Translations under genes and position numbers: made by a program
Assembly: GCF_014257025.1 (NCBI RefSeq)
Contig: NZ_JACMSF010000009.1
Span: forward strand, 142,126-206,125
Direction of reading: 5' to 3'
Origin: Streptomyces cupreus
Lineage (GTDB): Bacteria; Actinomycetota; Actinomycetes; Streptomycetales; Streptomycetaceae
Length of the DNA: 64,000 nt
Shown here: piece after piece, positions 8,607-16,717 of the stretch
Position numbering within the stretch: position 1 is the stretch's first letter
How the letters are laid out: each line of letters begins with the position of its first letter
Notes under the pieces: generated by a model
What the model was told of the DNA's origin: nothing
What the model saw: the letters and a program-made list of their open reading frames with translations, nothing else
Databases searched by the model: none

Positions 8607-9231
8607 ATGCCTCGCGAAGCGCCTTGGCCGGCGTCCCGTCACCGGTCACCGTGATCCGCCCGGCCCGTACCGCGTCCGGCAGGCTCAACTCCCCGCGCGC
8701 CACGGCCGTACAGGTGTCGGTGTCCAGGGTCAGCCGCGCGTCGGGCTCACCCGGCGCGGCACCGTCGCCGTACACGGGCCCGTCCTCGGCACCGACGTAC
8801 AGATGGAACTCCCCTTCCTCCAGCCGCACTTCGACGAGCCCCTCCCCCGCCAGGGCCCGAAGGAGCGGCAGCGCGAACCAGTGGGCCCGCACGGCATCGG
8901 TCGGCCTGCGCTCCCCGAGCTCGGCCTGGCCCCACGTCCCGAGGGCCTGGAGGACCGGGAGCAACTCCCAGCCACGCGGGGTGAGTTCGTAGACATAGGC
9001 CGCACCGGGAGGGGGCAGTCGGCGCCGGGTGGTGAGCCCGTCCCGTTCCATGTCCTTCAGGCGAGAGGCGAGTACGTCGGTGCTCACGCCCGGCAGATCC
9101 GCGTGCAGGTCGGTGTAGCGGCGGGGTCCTGCCAGCAGTTCGCGGACGATCAGCAGGGTCCAGCGGTCGCCGACGACATCGAGGGCGCGGGCGGCGGAAC
9201 AGTACTGATCGTAGCTTCGGCGTGGTGACAT
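8605..9231 (-). CDS. HxlR-family transcriptional regulator with C-terminal SCP2-like domain
   Basis: The N-terminal half of this 208-residue protein is a winged helix of the HxlR type (YDQYCSAARALDVVGDRWTLLIVRELLAGPRRYTDLHADLPG, then VLASRLKDMERDGL and a wing YELTPRG). The C-terminal 90 residues (ending GRITVTGDGTPAKALREA) resemble the sterol-carrier-like domain attached to many actinobacterial HxlR proteins, perhaps for ligand sensing. I prefer the ATG at 9231; one at 9249 is in frame. Neither has a clear ribosome site, so the message may be leaderless. It is divergent from the aminotransferase gene, and CTTGG/CCAAG palindromes lie between them. Confidence 0.85.
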   Translation of the reverse strand: MSPRRSYDQYCSAARALDVVGDRWTLLIVRELLAGPRRYTDLHADLPGVSTDVLASRLKDMERDGLTTRRRLPPPGAAYVYELTPRGWELLPVLQALGTWGQAELGERRPTDAVRAHWFALPLLRALAGEGLVEVRLEEGEFHLYVGAEDGPVYGDGAAPGEPDARLTLDTDTCTAVARGELSLPDAVRAGRITVTGDGTPAKALREA

Positions 9232-9253
9232 GGGACGCAGTCTAGACATGTCA

Positions 9254-9289
9254 TTGGACTTTCCAAGCGCTAACTTGGTAAAACCAAGT
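9254..9289. promoter_or_regulatory. Paired CCAAG-type palindromes, probable HxlR operator
   Basis: Two inverted repeats sit side by side in the 81-base divergent region: TTGGA-CTT-TCCAA (9254-9266) and ACTTGGT-AAA-ACCAAGT (9273-9289). The shared half-site and position between the HxlR gene and the aminotransferase suggest autoregulation and control of the neighbour. Confidence 0.5.
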
Positions 9290-9312
9290 AACACCAGATA
9301 CTGGAGGGGCGC

Positions 9313-10521
9313 ATGGAGTTCCGGCAGTCGAACAAGCTCAGCGAGGTCTGTTACGAGATCCGCGGCCCGGTGATCGAGCACGCCGACGCGCTGGAGAAGG
9401 CGGGCCACAGCGTGCTGCGCCTGAACACCGGCAACCCCGCGCTCTTCGGCTTCGAGGCGCCGGAGGAGATCCTCCAGGACATGATCCGGATGCTCCCCCA
9501 GGCACACGGCTACACCGACTCCCGGGGCGTCCTCTCCGCCCGCCGGGCCGTCGCGGGGCGCTACCAGAACCTGGGCATGGAGGTCGACGTCGACGACGTC
9601 TTCCTCGGCAACGGCATCTCCGAGCTGATCTCGATGGCCGTGACCGCGCTGGTCGAGGACGGCGACGAAGTGCTCATCCCGGCCCCCGACTTCCCGCTCT
9701 GGACCGCCGTCACGACGCTCGCGGGCGGCAAGGCGGTCCACTACCTCTGCGACGAACAGGCCGACTGGTACCCGGACCTGGACGACATGGCGTCGAAGAT
9801 CACGGACCGTACGAAGGCCGTGGTCATCATCAACCCCAACAACCCGACCGGCGCCGTCTACCCCAAGGAGATCATCGAGGGCATCCTCGACCTCGCCCGC
9901 CGGCACGGCCTGATGGTCTTCGCGGACGAGATCTACGACCAGATCCTCTACGACGACGCCGTCCACCACTCGGCCGCGGCCCTCGCCCCCGACCTGGTCG
10001 TCCTGACCTTCTGCGGTCTGTCCAAGACGTACCGGGTGGCGGGCTTCCGCTCGGGCTGGCTGGTCGTCACCGGCCCCAAGCAGCACGCCAGGAACTACCT
10101 GGAGGGCCTGACCATGCTGGCCTCCATGCGGCTGTGCGCCAACGCGCCCGCGCAGTACGCCATCCAGGCCGCGCTGGGCGGCCGCCAGTCCATCAATGAG
10201 CTGACCGCGCCGGGCGGACGGCTGCACGAACAGCGCAACGTGGCCTGGGAGAAGCTCAACGAGATCCCCGGGGTGTCGTGTGTGAAGCCGAAGGGCTCGC
10301 TGTACGCCTTCCCGCGTCTCGACCCCAAGGTCCACAAGATCCACGACGACGAGAAGTTCGTCCTGGACCTCCTCCTGCGCGAGAAGATCCAGGTCGTCCA
10401 GGGCACCGGCTTCAACTGGCCGACCCCCGACCACTTCCGCATCCTCACCCTCCCGTACGCCGAGGACCTGGAGGCGGCGATCGGCCGGATCGGGCGGTTC
10501 CTGAGCGGGTACCGGCAGTAG
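9313..10521 (+). CDS. PLP-dependent aminotransferase, AlaT-like
   Basis: A class I/II aminotransferase of 402 residues, close in pattern to the AlaT/AspC-like alanine aminotransferases (glutamate + pyruvate to alanine + 2-oxoglutarate). Visible: the N-terminal SNKLSEVCYEIRGPV, TGNPALFGF, YTDSRGVLSARRAVA, the cofactor-contacting IINPNNPTGAVY and ADEIYDQI, the Schiff-base lysine K238 in GLSKTYRVAGFRSGW, and the substrate-binding Arg near FRILTLPY. Start ATG has GGAGGGGCG upstream. It is divergent from an HxlR regulator and likely under its control. Alanine is the most probable product, but other 2-oxo acid partners cannot be excluded. Confidence 0.9.
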   Translation: MEFRQSNKLSEVCYEIRGPVIEHADALEKAGHSVLRLNTGNPALFGFEAPEEILQDMIRMLPQAHGYTDSRGVLSARRAVAGRYQNLGMEVDVDDVFLGNGISELISMAVTALVEDGDEVLIPAPDFPLWTAVTTLAGGKAVHYLCDEQADWYPDLDDMASKITDRTKAVVIINPNNPTGAVYPKEIIEGILDLARRHGLMVFADEIYDQILYDDAVHHSAAALAPDLVVLTFCGLSKTYRVAGFRSGWLVVTGPKQHARNYLEGLTMLASMRLCANAPAQYAIQAALGGRQSINELTAPGGRLHEQRNVAWEKLNEIPGVSCVKPKGSLYAFPRLDPKVHKIHDDEKFVLDLLLREKIQVVQGTGFNWPTPDHFRILTLPYAEDLEAAIGRIGRFLSGYRQ

Positions 10522-10568
10522 CGGCCGAGTGCGCGCGACCGGGGCGCGGTGCCCATAGCCTGTGAGAC

Positions 10569-11168
10569 ATGGGTGATCTTCTGCTCGTGCGGCACGGTGA
10601 GACCGCGTGGTCCAGGTCGGGGCGGCACACCGGGTCGACGGACGTGCCGCTGACCGAGCACGGGCGCGAGGAGGCGCGGGCGCTGGTGCCGCTGATCCGC
10701 TCGCACCGGATCGGCGCCGCGTTCGTCAGCCCGCTCCAGCGGGCCCGGGAGACGGCCGAGCTGATCGGCCTCACCGGGACGCGGATCGATCCGGATCTGC
10801 GGGAATGGGACTACGGCGGCTACGAGGGCGTCACCACGGTCGCGATCCAGCGGGAGCGGCCCGGCTGGTTCCTGTTCTCCGACGGGGTCGCGCCGGGGCC
10901 GCCGGAACACCCCGGGGAGAGCCCGGCGCAGGTCGGGGAACGCGCCGACCGGATGCTCGCCAAGGTGGACGCGGCGCTCGCCAACACCGAGGGTGTGGTG
11001 GTGCTGGTGGCGCACGGTCACTTCCTGCGGGTGCTCACGGCACGGCGGCTCGGCCTGCCGCCGGCGGACGGGGCGCTGTTCCAGCTGGCCACCGGGACCG
11101 TGTGCCGGCTGAGCACCGAGCACGGGCGGCCGGTGATCGCGGGGTGGAATGTCAGACCCGGGTCGTAG
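10569..11168 (+). CDS. Histidine phosphatase superfamily protein (phosphoglycerate mutase-like)
   Basis: A 199-residue cytosolic phosphatase-fold protein. The phospho-accepting His9 lies in LLLVRHGETAW; the second conserved Arg is in SPLQRARETAELIGL; the acid in LREWDYGGYEG; and the second catalytic His in VVLVAHGHFLRVL. This is the cofactor-dependent PGM/acid phosphatase pattern, and the small size and sequence favour a phosphatase over a true glycolytic mutase. Substrate unknown. It starts 47 bases after the aminotransferase and may be in the same transcript. Confidence 0.88.
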   Translation: MGDLLLVRHGETAWSRSGRHTGSTDVPLTEHGREEARALVPLIRSHRIGAAFVSPLQRARETAELIGLTGTRIDPDLREWDYGGYEGVTTVAIQRERPGWFLFSDGVAPGPPEHPGESPAQVGERADRMLAKVDAALANTEGVVVLVAHGHFLRVLTARRLGLPPADGALFQLATGTVCRLSTEHGRPVIAGWNVRPGS

Positions 11169-11218
11169 TCTTCGAAGCGGTGGGACATCGCTGGAAGATC
11201 GCCGGAAGGGGGCACGCC

Positions 11219-11857
11219 GTGACACGACCGCCGACCGCTGCGCAGCGGCGTGTGATCGAGGCCGCCGACCCGGTCACCGGCCGACTGCTCAGTGGTACGG
11301 AGACCCAGCTCGCGGCCCTGGTCAAGCGCGGGCTCGCCTTCCGGCATCCGCGTCCGCCGCACGATCACTTCCTGACACCGGCCGGGCATCGGATACGGGA
11401 GGCGGCGGACGCCCCGGCTGTGACGGCCGTGGAGACGCCCGCCGCCGGGACCGGGGTGTTCGCCGCGCGCGTCGGGGGCGAGGAGGAGCCGCCTCCCTCC
11501 GGTCCGGCCCGGCTTCGCGAGGTGCGCGGTGCCTGGGAGGGGCTGGTGGAGCTGCGCCGGATGACCAACCCGGACGGTGCCAGCGATCGGCCGTGCGGCT
11601 GGGAGCGGACGCATCTGGTGCGGGCCGCCGCGCTGGCGCTGGAGGCGGCCGACCACCCGCCGGCCGGACCGGACGGTGACGGCGGCTACCGGGTGCGCGC
11701 GACCCCGCAGCCGGAGGCCGTGGCCGTGCACCAGCCCGACGCCGAGGGGTTGGGCGCGTGCGCGGCGACATTGGAGAAGGCGGGGTGGCAGGTGAGCGAG
11801 CACACGGATCCTCGTACCCGCGCGCGATATCTGCTGGCTTCTCCGCGCCGGGTGTGA
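11219..11857 (+). CDS. Conserved hypothetical protein, possible winged-helix N-terminus
   Basis: I do not recognise this 212-residue protein. Its first 60 residues (QRRVIEAADPVTGRLLSG, then LAALVKRGLAFRHP and FLTPAGHRIREA) look like a winged-helix fold of the kind that ends in a beta wing, and the remainder is a compositionally mixed domain with GWERTHLVRAAALALEAADHPP and a beta-rich end. No signal peptide or membrane segment. The GTG at 11219 follows GGAAGGGGG. It lies between the phosphatase and the thioesterase with short gaps on both sides, so it is probably part of a small operon. Confidence 0.65.
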   Translation: MTRPPTAAQRRVIEAADPVTGRLLSGTETQLAALVKRGLAFRHPRPPHDHFLTPAGHRIREAADAPAVTAVETPAAGTGVFAARVGGEEEPPPSGPARLREVRGAWEGLVELRRMTNPDGASDRPCGWERTHLVRAAALALEAADHPPAGPDGDGGYRVRATPQPEAVAVHQPDAEGLGACAATLEKAGWQVSEHTDPRTRARYLLASPRRV

Positions 11858-11909
11858 GGAGGATGCCAGGACTGCCGCACAGGGCATCGTCGACGAGAAG
11901 AGGAAGTTC

Positions 11910-12332
11910 GTGAGCGAGCCGTTCTCCGTCCGGATCACCGTCCGCGGATACGAGACCGACGTACAGGGTCACCTCAACCAGAGCGTGTACATCAACTACG
12001 CCGAACACGCCCGCTGGTCGCTGCTCCAGGCGGCGGGAATCAGCCAGGCGGGACTGATCTCCAAGGGGGTCGGCCCCGTCGCTCTGGAGACGACCATCCG
12101 CTACAGGCGGGAACTCCTGGCCGGTGACGAGGTCGATGTGTCGTGCGCCTTCGAGTGGGGCGGGGGCAAGACGTTCCGCATCGAGCAGACCATCACCAAG
12201 GCGGACGGCACCGTGGCGGCCGAACTCACCGCGGTCGGCGGGCTGCTGGATCTGACAGCACGCCGGATGGTGGCGAACCCGCAGGACTACTTCAAGGAGC
12301 TGGCGACCGACCCGAGTCTGTTCGGGCTCTGA
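11910..12332 (+). CDS. Hotdog-fold acyl-CoA thioesterase (YbgC/FadM-like)
   Basis: This 140-residue protein has the 4HBT hotdog signature with the catalytic Asp in YETDVQGHLNQSVYINYAEHARW (D about 14), followed by ALETTIRYRRELLAGDEVDV and FRIEQTITKADG. Family members hydrolyse acyl-CoA or acyl-ACP thioesters in the cytosol as homotetramers. The GTG at 11910 is preceded by GAGAAGAGGAAG. Its last 46 bases overlap, in antisense, the end of the sensor kinase gene, an unusual degree of convergent overlap. The chain length it prefers cannot be read from sequence. Confidence 0.87.
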   Translation: MSEPFSVRITVRGYETDVQGHLNQSVYINYAEHARWSLLQAAGISQAGLISKGVGPVALETTIRYRRELLAGDEVDVSCAFEWGGGKTFRIEQTITKADGTVAAELTAVGGLLDLTARRMVANPQDYFKELATDPSLFGL

Positions 12333-13585
12333 GCGCCCGTGTCCCGGGGCAGCGTCACCGTCACCGTCAGGCCCCCGCCGTCCCGGGGCACCGCGGACAC
12401 CTCCCCGTGGTGGGCGTGGGCGATGGCCCGCACGATGGACAGGCCGAGCCCCGCGCCCTTCCCGGTGACCACCCGGTCGGCGCCGAGCCGCCTGAAGGGC
12501 TCGAAGAGCAGGGGCACCTCGTACGGCGGCACAGGGGGCCCGGTGTTGCCGACCTCCAGCTCCACCCGGTCCATGTCCCGCGCCCGGCTCACCACCCGGA
12601 CCCAGCCGCCCTCGCCGGTGTTGTGGCGGACGCCGTTCTCGACGAGGTTGTGCACCAGCCGCTCCAGCAGCAGTGCGTCGCCGAGTGTGGGCGCCTCGGC
12701 GGACTCGTCGTGGACGACGATGCCGGCCCCCTCCGCCTCCGCCGCGCCCTGGTCCACCACATGGGCCACCACATCGGCCAGGTCCACGGGCAGTCGCTCG
12801 GCGATCTCGTGCTCCGACCGGGCGAGCAGCAGCAGGCCGCTGATCAGCCGTTCATGACGGGCGTTGATCTCCAGCAGGTGCTCGCCGAGCTGTCGCACGT
12901 CCGCTGACGCGGTGGCCCGGTGCATCGCCACTTCGACGAGGGCGCGGCCCAGGGTGAGCGGGGTGCGCAGTTCGTGCGAGGCGTTGGCGACGAAGCGGCG
13001 CTGGCCGTCGAAGGAGCGGTCGAGCCGTTCCACCATCGTGTCGAAGGTGTCGGCGAGGTCCTTCACCTCGTCGTCGGGGCCGCGCAGCGCGATGCGCTCG
13101 TGCAGTCCGCGGTCGGCCGCGGGGGCGCCGGCGATGCGGCGCGCGGTGTCGGTGACCCGGTGCAGCGGCGCCAGGACACGCCCGGCGAGCACCCAGCCGA
13201 GCGCGGCCGCGGCGCAGCCGGCGACGCCGAGCGCGATGCCGCCCTGGGTGAGCAGCGAGGTGGTGGCCTCGTCACGCCAGTGGTCGCGCTGTTCCTCCAT
13301 CCACTTGTCCAGGTCGGCGCCGGGTGGTGGGGTGGACAGGCCGGGGCCGCCGCCGACCACGGTGCGGGTCTCCTCCCGCGGGACGCCGCTCGGGGACGAC
13401 GTGGGCTGCCCGGTCGGGCTCGTCCGTGACACCACCTTCGTGCCCGCGCCGCCGAGTTGCTGGCCGAGGAGCGCGTAGGTGACGCCCAGCAGCACGATCC
13501 CGCCGACCAGGAACAGGCCGCCGTAGGTGAGGGTCAGGCGGGCCCGCAAGGTCGTACGGCGGGGCAGCAGACGCGGGCCGCTCAC
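12287..13585 (-). CDS. Two-component sensor histidine kinase
   Basis: A 432-residue membrane kinase with TM1 at about 18-41, an extracytoplasmic loop of roughly 70 residues rich in Thr, Ser and Pro, TM2 at about 113-135, a HAMP domain, a HisKA domain with phospho-acceptor H204 in FVANASHELRTPLTLGRAL, an N-box LVHNLVENGVRHN, and the G-box GKGAGLGLSIVRAIAHAH. The GTG start overlaps the stop of the response regulator by four bases (GTGA), so the two are coupled. It is divergent from the lipoprotein/MacAB-like operon, which is the obvious target. The signal is unknown; envelope stress or a peptide antibiotic is likely by analogy. Confidence 0.92.
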   Translation of the reverse strand: MSGPRLLPRRTTLRARLTLTYGGLFLVGGIVLLGVTYALLGQQLGGAGTKVVSRTSPTGQPTSSPSGVPREETRTVVGGGPGLSTPPPGADLDKWMEEQRDHWRDEATTSLLTQGGIALGVAGCAAAALGWVLAGRVLAPLHRVTDTARRIAGAPAADRGLHERIALRGPDDEVKDLADTFDTMVERLDRSFDGQRRFVANASHELRTPLTLGRALVEVAMHRATASADVRQLGEHLLEINARHERLISGLLLLARSEHEIAERLPVDLADVVAHVVDQGAAEAEGAGIVVHDESAEAPTLGDALLLERLVHNLVENGVRHNTGEGGWVRVVSRARDMDRVELEVGNTGPPVPPYEVPLLFEPFRRLGADRVVTGKGAGLGLSIVRAIAHAHHGEVSAVPRDGGGLTVTVTLPRDTGAQSPNRLGSVASSLK

Positions 13586-14238
13586 GGGATGCGGTACCCG
13601 ACGCCGGTCACGGTCTCCACCACCGGCGGATCGCCCAGTTTGCGGCGGAGTTTGAGCACCGCGAGCCGCACCGCGCCGGTGAACGGGTCGGCGTTCTCGT
13701 CCCAGGCCTTCTCCAGCAGCTGTTCCGCCGACACGGCGGCTCCGTCGGCCCGCAGCAGCTCCGCCAGCACGGCGAACTCCTTCTTGGACAGCGGGACATA
13801 GCGGCTGCCCCGGAAGACCTCGCCGCGGGCCGGGTCGAGGGTGAGACCGGCGCGGCGCAGCACGGGCGGCGCGGCGGGCCGGGAGCGGCGGCCCAGCGCC
13901 AGGACGCGGGCGGCGAGTTCGGGGAAGGCGAAGGGCTTGACGAGGTAGTCGTCGGCGCCGAGGGCGAGGCCGCACACGCGGTCGCTGACGTCGGCGGCGG
14001 CGGTCAGCATCAGGACGCGGGTGGCGGACATCGAGGCCACGAGTGCGCGGCAGACGTCGTCGCCGTGCACGAGGGGCAGGTCCCGGTCCAGGACGACCAC
14101 GTCGTAGTCGACGACGCCGACCCGTTCGAGGGCCGCGGCGCCGTCGTGCGCGAGGTCGACCGCGTGGGCCTGTCCCCGCAGCCACTCGGCGACGGCGTCG
14201 GCCAGCATCGGTTCGTCCTCGACCACCAGGACCCGCAT
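13582..14238 (-). CDS. OmpR/PhoB-family response regulator
   Basis: A 218-residue DNA-binding response regulator. The receiver domain has the acidic pocket VVEDE (D8, E9), phospho-acceptor D51 in VVLDRDLPL, Thr in MLTAA and Lys in GADDYLVKPF. The C-terminal winged helix (about 125-218) contains LSKKEFAVLAELLRADG and ends with TVTGVGYRIP, the OmpR-type wing. The ATG at 14238 is preceded by GAGAGGTGACC. It forms an operon with the downstream kinase and is divergent from the exporter operon; direct repeats with an 11-base period between them fit an OmpR-type binding site. Confidence 0.93.
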   Translation of the reverse strand: MRVLVVEDEPMLADAVAEWLRGQAHAVDLAHDGAAALERVGVVDYDVVVLDRDLPLVHGDDVCRALVASMSATRVLMLTAAADVSDRVCGLALGADDYLVKPFAFPELAARVLALGRRSRPAAPPVLRRAGLTLDPARGEVFRGSRYVPLSKKEFAVLAELLRADGAAVSAEQLLEKAWDENADPFTGAVRLAVLKLRRKLGDPPVVETVTGVGYRIP

Positions 14239-14263
14239 CCAGGTCACCTCTCCATCGGCGTTT

Positions 14264-14346
14264 GGGCGGAGCGCTCCGCCCGGAAAGGGTGCCGAATCCC
14301 GCGTTTCCTCGGCATAAGTCCCGGCTTGGAAACGGTGGGGAAACGG
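14264..14346. promoter_or_regulatory. Divergent control region with 11-bp-phased direct repeats
   Basis: Two exact copies of GGAAACGG start at 14328 and 14339, one helical turn apart, as expected for an OmpR-family tandem site; an inverted CGTTTCC is at 14302-14308. A perfect 18-bp palindrome, GGGCGGAGC-GCTCCGCCC (14264-14281), is nearer the regulator gene. The region separates the two-component operon from the lipoprotein/MacAB-like operon. Confidence 0.5.
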
Positions 14347-14395
14347 CCCGCCCGCTTCGCTTCGTGCCAAAGATCCGACACGAGGAGACGAAGTG

Positions 14396-14899
14396 ATGCG
14401 GATACGGACCGGTGGCGCCCGTGCGGCGCTGCTGCTGGCGCTCGCGCTGGCCGTGGCCGGCTGCGGCTCGGACGGCGAGACCGACGAGGCGGCCGACCTG
14501 GCGGCGGAGGCGAACGCCCAGGACGAGATGGCCGTGAAGTTCGCCGAGTGCCTGGGCGAGCACGGCGTGAACGTGGAGACGGGTGAGGGCGGAGGCATCC
14601 GGATCACCGGCCGGGTACCCAAGGAGAAGGTCGACGCGGCCATGGAGGCCTGCCGCGAGTACAGCCCGATGCAGAACGGGGGGAGCCCGGATCCGCAGGC
14701 CGAGGAGCGGATGCGGAAGATGGCGCAGTGCATGCGTGACAACGGCGTCGAGGACTTCCCCGACCCGGAGCCGGGCCGGGGCATCCAGCTCGACCGGAGT
14801 GTCGCGGAGGACCCGGACTTCGAAGAGGCGCAGAAGGAGTGCGAGAAGTACGCGCCTGCGGGCGGCCAGAGGTCCACGGAGACGCACGGCGATGACTGA
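14396..14899 (+). CDS. Lipoprotein with two Cys-containing repeats, first gene of exporter operon
   Basis: A 167-residue lipoprotein: signal peptide with lipobox LAVAGCGS, Cys about 22. The mature part has two similar modules, FAECLGEHG...MEACREYSP and MAQCMRDNG...QKECEKYAP, each with two cysteines that may form disulphides; the second contains the EDFPDPEPG motif common in actinobacterial secreted proteins. Function not established. The GTG three bases upstream (14393) is an alternative start; GAGGAG serves either. The gene overlaps the MacA-like gene by eight bases, so it is probably an accessory to the exporter. Confidence 0.82.
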   Translation: MRIRTGGARAALLLALALAVAGCGSDGETDEAADLAAEANAQDEMAVKFAECLGEHGVNVETGEGGGIRITGRVPKEKVDAAMEACREYSPMQNGGSPDPQAEERMRKMAQCMRDNGVEDFPDPEPGRGIQLDRSVAEDPDFEEAQKECEKYAPAGGQRSTETHGDD

Positions 14900-16031
14900 G
14901 GCGACGACCGAGGAGACGCTCACCGGGGAGCCGGGCGCCGAGCCCGAGCCGCACCGCCGCCCTCGCCGCACCCGGCGCCTTCTGGCGGCCCTCGGGGTCC
15001 TCGCCGCCGTGGGCGGAGCCGCGGCGGCCGGAGCCGGACTCCAGGACGGCGGATCCGGGGAGGACCGGGACGACCGGCGCCCGCCCGCCACCGCGGAGGT
15101 GACCCGGCAGACGCTGCGGGACAGCCGTACCGAGGACGGCGAGCTGGGCTACGGCACGTCCACGACCGCGACGGGACGCGTCCCGGGCACGGTCACCCAG
15201 TTGCCGGAGGCAGGCGAGCGGATCACCCGGGGCGAGGCGCTGTACCGCGTGGACGACGAGCCGGTCCTGCTGATGTACGGCGCGGTCCCGGCGTACCGGG
15301 AACTGCGGCCGGGTGCCGAGGGCCGGGACGTGGCCCAGTTGGAACGCAACCTCAAGGCCCTCGGCCACGACGGCTTCACGGTCGACGACACCTACACCGA
15401 GGCGACCGCCGACGCGGTACGGCAGTGGCAGCAGGACCTGGGCCTGGAGGAGACCGGGACCGTGGAGCCGGGCCGGGTGGTGTTCGCCCCGGCCGCCGTC
15501 CGGGTGGACACCCTGGACACCGAGGAGGGCGCCACCACGGCCCCGGGCCAGAAGGTGCTGTCGTACACCGCGACCGCCCAGGCGGTCACCGTCGAACTCG
15601 ACACCGCGGACCGGCGGTTGGCCGAACCGGGGGCGAAGGTGGACGTGGAGCTGCCGGACGGCACCCGCGTGGACGGCCGGGTCTCCGAGGTCACGACCGA
15701 GGTCGATCCGGGCAACGGCGCCGAGGAGAACCCCTCGACCAAGGTGAAGGTGCTCGTCGCCCTCGACGGGGCGAAGGCGCAGCAGGCGGCGGCGTCCTAT
15801 GTGCTGGCGTCGGTCGACGTGTCGTTCACGGCCGGGGAGCGCGAGGACGTGCTGACCGTTCCGGTGGCGGCGCTGGTGGCGCTGGAAGGGGGCGGTTTCG
15901 GCGTGGAGGTGGTCGAGGAGGACGGCGGCACGTCGTACGTGCCCGTGGAGACGGGTCTGTTCGCGGACGGGCGGGTGGAGATCAGCGGTGACGGCATCAC
16001 GGCGGGTACGACGGTGGGGATGCCCGCATGA
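14892..16031 (+). CDS. MacA-like periplasmic adaptor with peptidoglycan-binding domain
   Basis: A 379-residue membrane-fusion-type protein. The N-terminus is cytoplasmic and Arg-rich, followed by one transmembrane helix (about 29-50), a barrel-sandwich start ([30 protein letters not shown]), an inserted peptidoglycan-binding domain ([25 protein letters not shown]...[12 protein letters not shown]), then beta-barrel segments ending [17 protein letters not shown]. This architecture is typical of actinobacterial adaptors working with MacB-type ABC transporters that push substrates across a single membrane and wall. Its stop overlaps the ATPase start by four bases. Confidence 0.9.
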   Translation: MTEATTEETLTGEPGAEPEPHRRPRRTRRLLAALGVLAAVGGAAAAGAGLQDGGSGEDRDDRRPPATAEVTRQTLRDSRTEDGELGYGTSTTATGRVPGTVTQLPEAGERITRGEALYRVDDEPVLLMYGAVPAYRELRPGAEGRDVAQLERNLKALGHDGFTVDDTYTEATADAVRQWQQDLGLEETGTVEPGRVVFAPAAVRVDTLDTEEGATTAPGQKVLSYTATAQAVTVELDTADRRLAEPGAKVDVELPDGTRVDGRVSEVTTEVDPGNGAEENPSTKVKVLVALDGAKAQQAAASYVLASVDVSFTAGEREDVLTVPVAALVALEGGGFGVEVVEEDGGTSYVPVETGLFADGRVEISGDGITAGTTVGMPA

Positions 16032-16717
16032 TCGAGCTCACCGATGTCACCAAGGTCTATCCGGGCGGCGTCAGCGCGCTCGGCGGGGTGACACTGACCG
16101 TGGCGCGCGGCGAACTCGTCGCCGTGGTCGGGCCGTCCGGGTCCGGCAAGTCGACGATGCTGCACATGCTCGGCACCCTCGACCGGCCGACCTCGGGGCG
16201 CGTGCGGATCGACGGGTACGACGCGAACTCCCTGTCGGACGCGCGGCTTTCGGCGCTGCGGGCGCGGCGGATCGGGTTCGTGTTCCAGCAGTTCCATCTC
16301 GCGGCGGGGGCATCCGCACTGCGGAACGTGGCCGACGGGCTGCTGTACTCCGGTCTGCGGCCGGCGGAGCGGCGGGCCCGGGCCACGGCGGCGCTGCGCC
16401 GGGTGGGCCTCGGCCATCGGCTGCACCACGCGCCGCACGAACTGTCCGGCGGTGAGCGGCAGCGCGTCGCGGTCGCCCGTGCGGTGGCCGGGGAGCCGCC
16501 GCTGTTGCTGGCGGACGAGCCGACCGGGGCGCTCGACTCGGCGTCCGGGGCGGGCGTGATGGCGCTGCTGCGGGAGCTGAACGCGGCCGGAACGACGGTC
16601 GTGATCATCACCCACGACCAGGAGATCGCGGCGTCCCTGCCACGGCAGGTGCGGATGCGGGACGGGCGAGTGATCGAGGACTCGGCGGCCCGTACGACGG
16701 CGGGGGCGGGCCGATGA
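16028..16717 (+). CDS. MacB-type ABC exporter, ATP-binding subunit
   Basis: A 229-residue ATPase of the LolD/MacB class. Walker A is GPSGSGKST, the Q-loop FVFQQFHL, signature [14 protein letters not shown], Walker [13 protein letters not shown] and the H-loop VVIITHDQE, all intact. It overlaps the adaptor upstream and the permease downstream by ATGA, a tightly coupled three-gene unit. It energises the mechanotransmission exporter rather than classical uptake. Confidence 0.94.
   Translation: MIELTDVTKVYPGGVSALGGVTLTVARGELVAVVGPSGSGKSTMLHMLGTLDRPTSGRVRIDGYDANSLSDARLSALRARRIGFVFQQFHLAAGASALRNVADGLLYSGLRPAERRARATAALRRVGLGHRLHHAPHELSGGERQRVAVARAVAGEPPLLLADEPTGALDSASGAGVMALLRELNAAGTTVVIITHDQEIAASLPRQVRMRDGRVIEDSAARTTAGAGR

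Noticed and set aside
9250..10434. Minus-strand open frame continuing upstream of the HxlR gene
   Set aside because: Antisense to the aminotransferase, which has complete motifs; composition is typical of a GC-rich shadow frame.
13586..15091. Extension of the sensor-kinase frame upstream over the response regulator and exporter genes
   Set aside because: The kinase starts at GTG 13585 with a GTGA overlap; the upstream part is low-complexity Arg/Pro shadow sequence.
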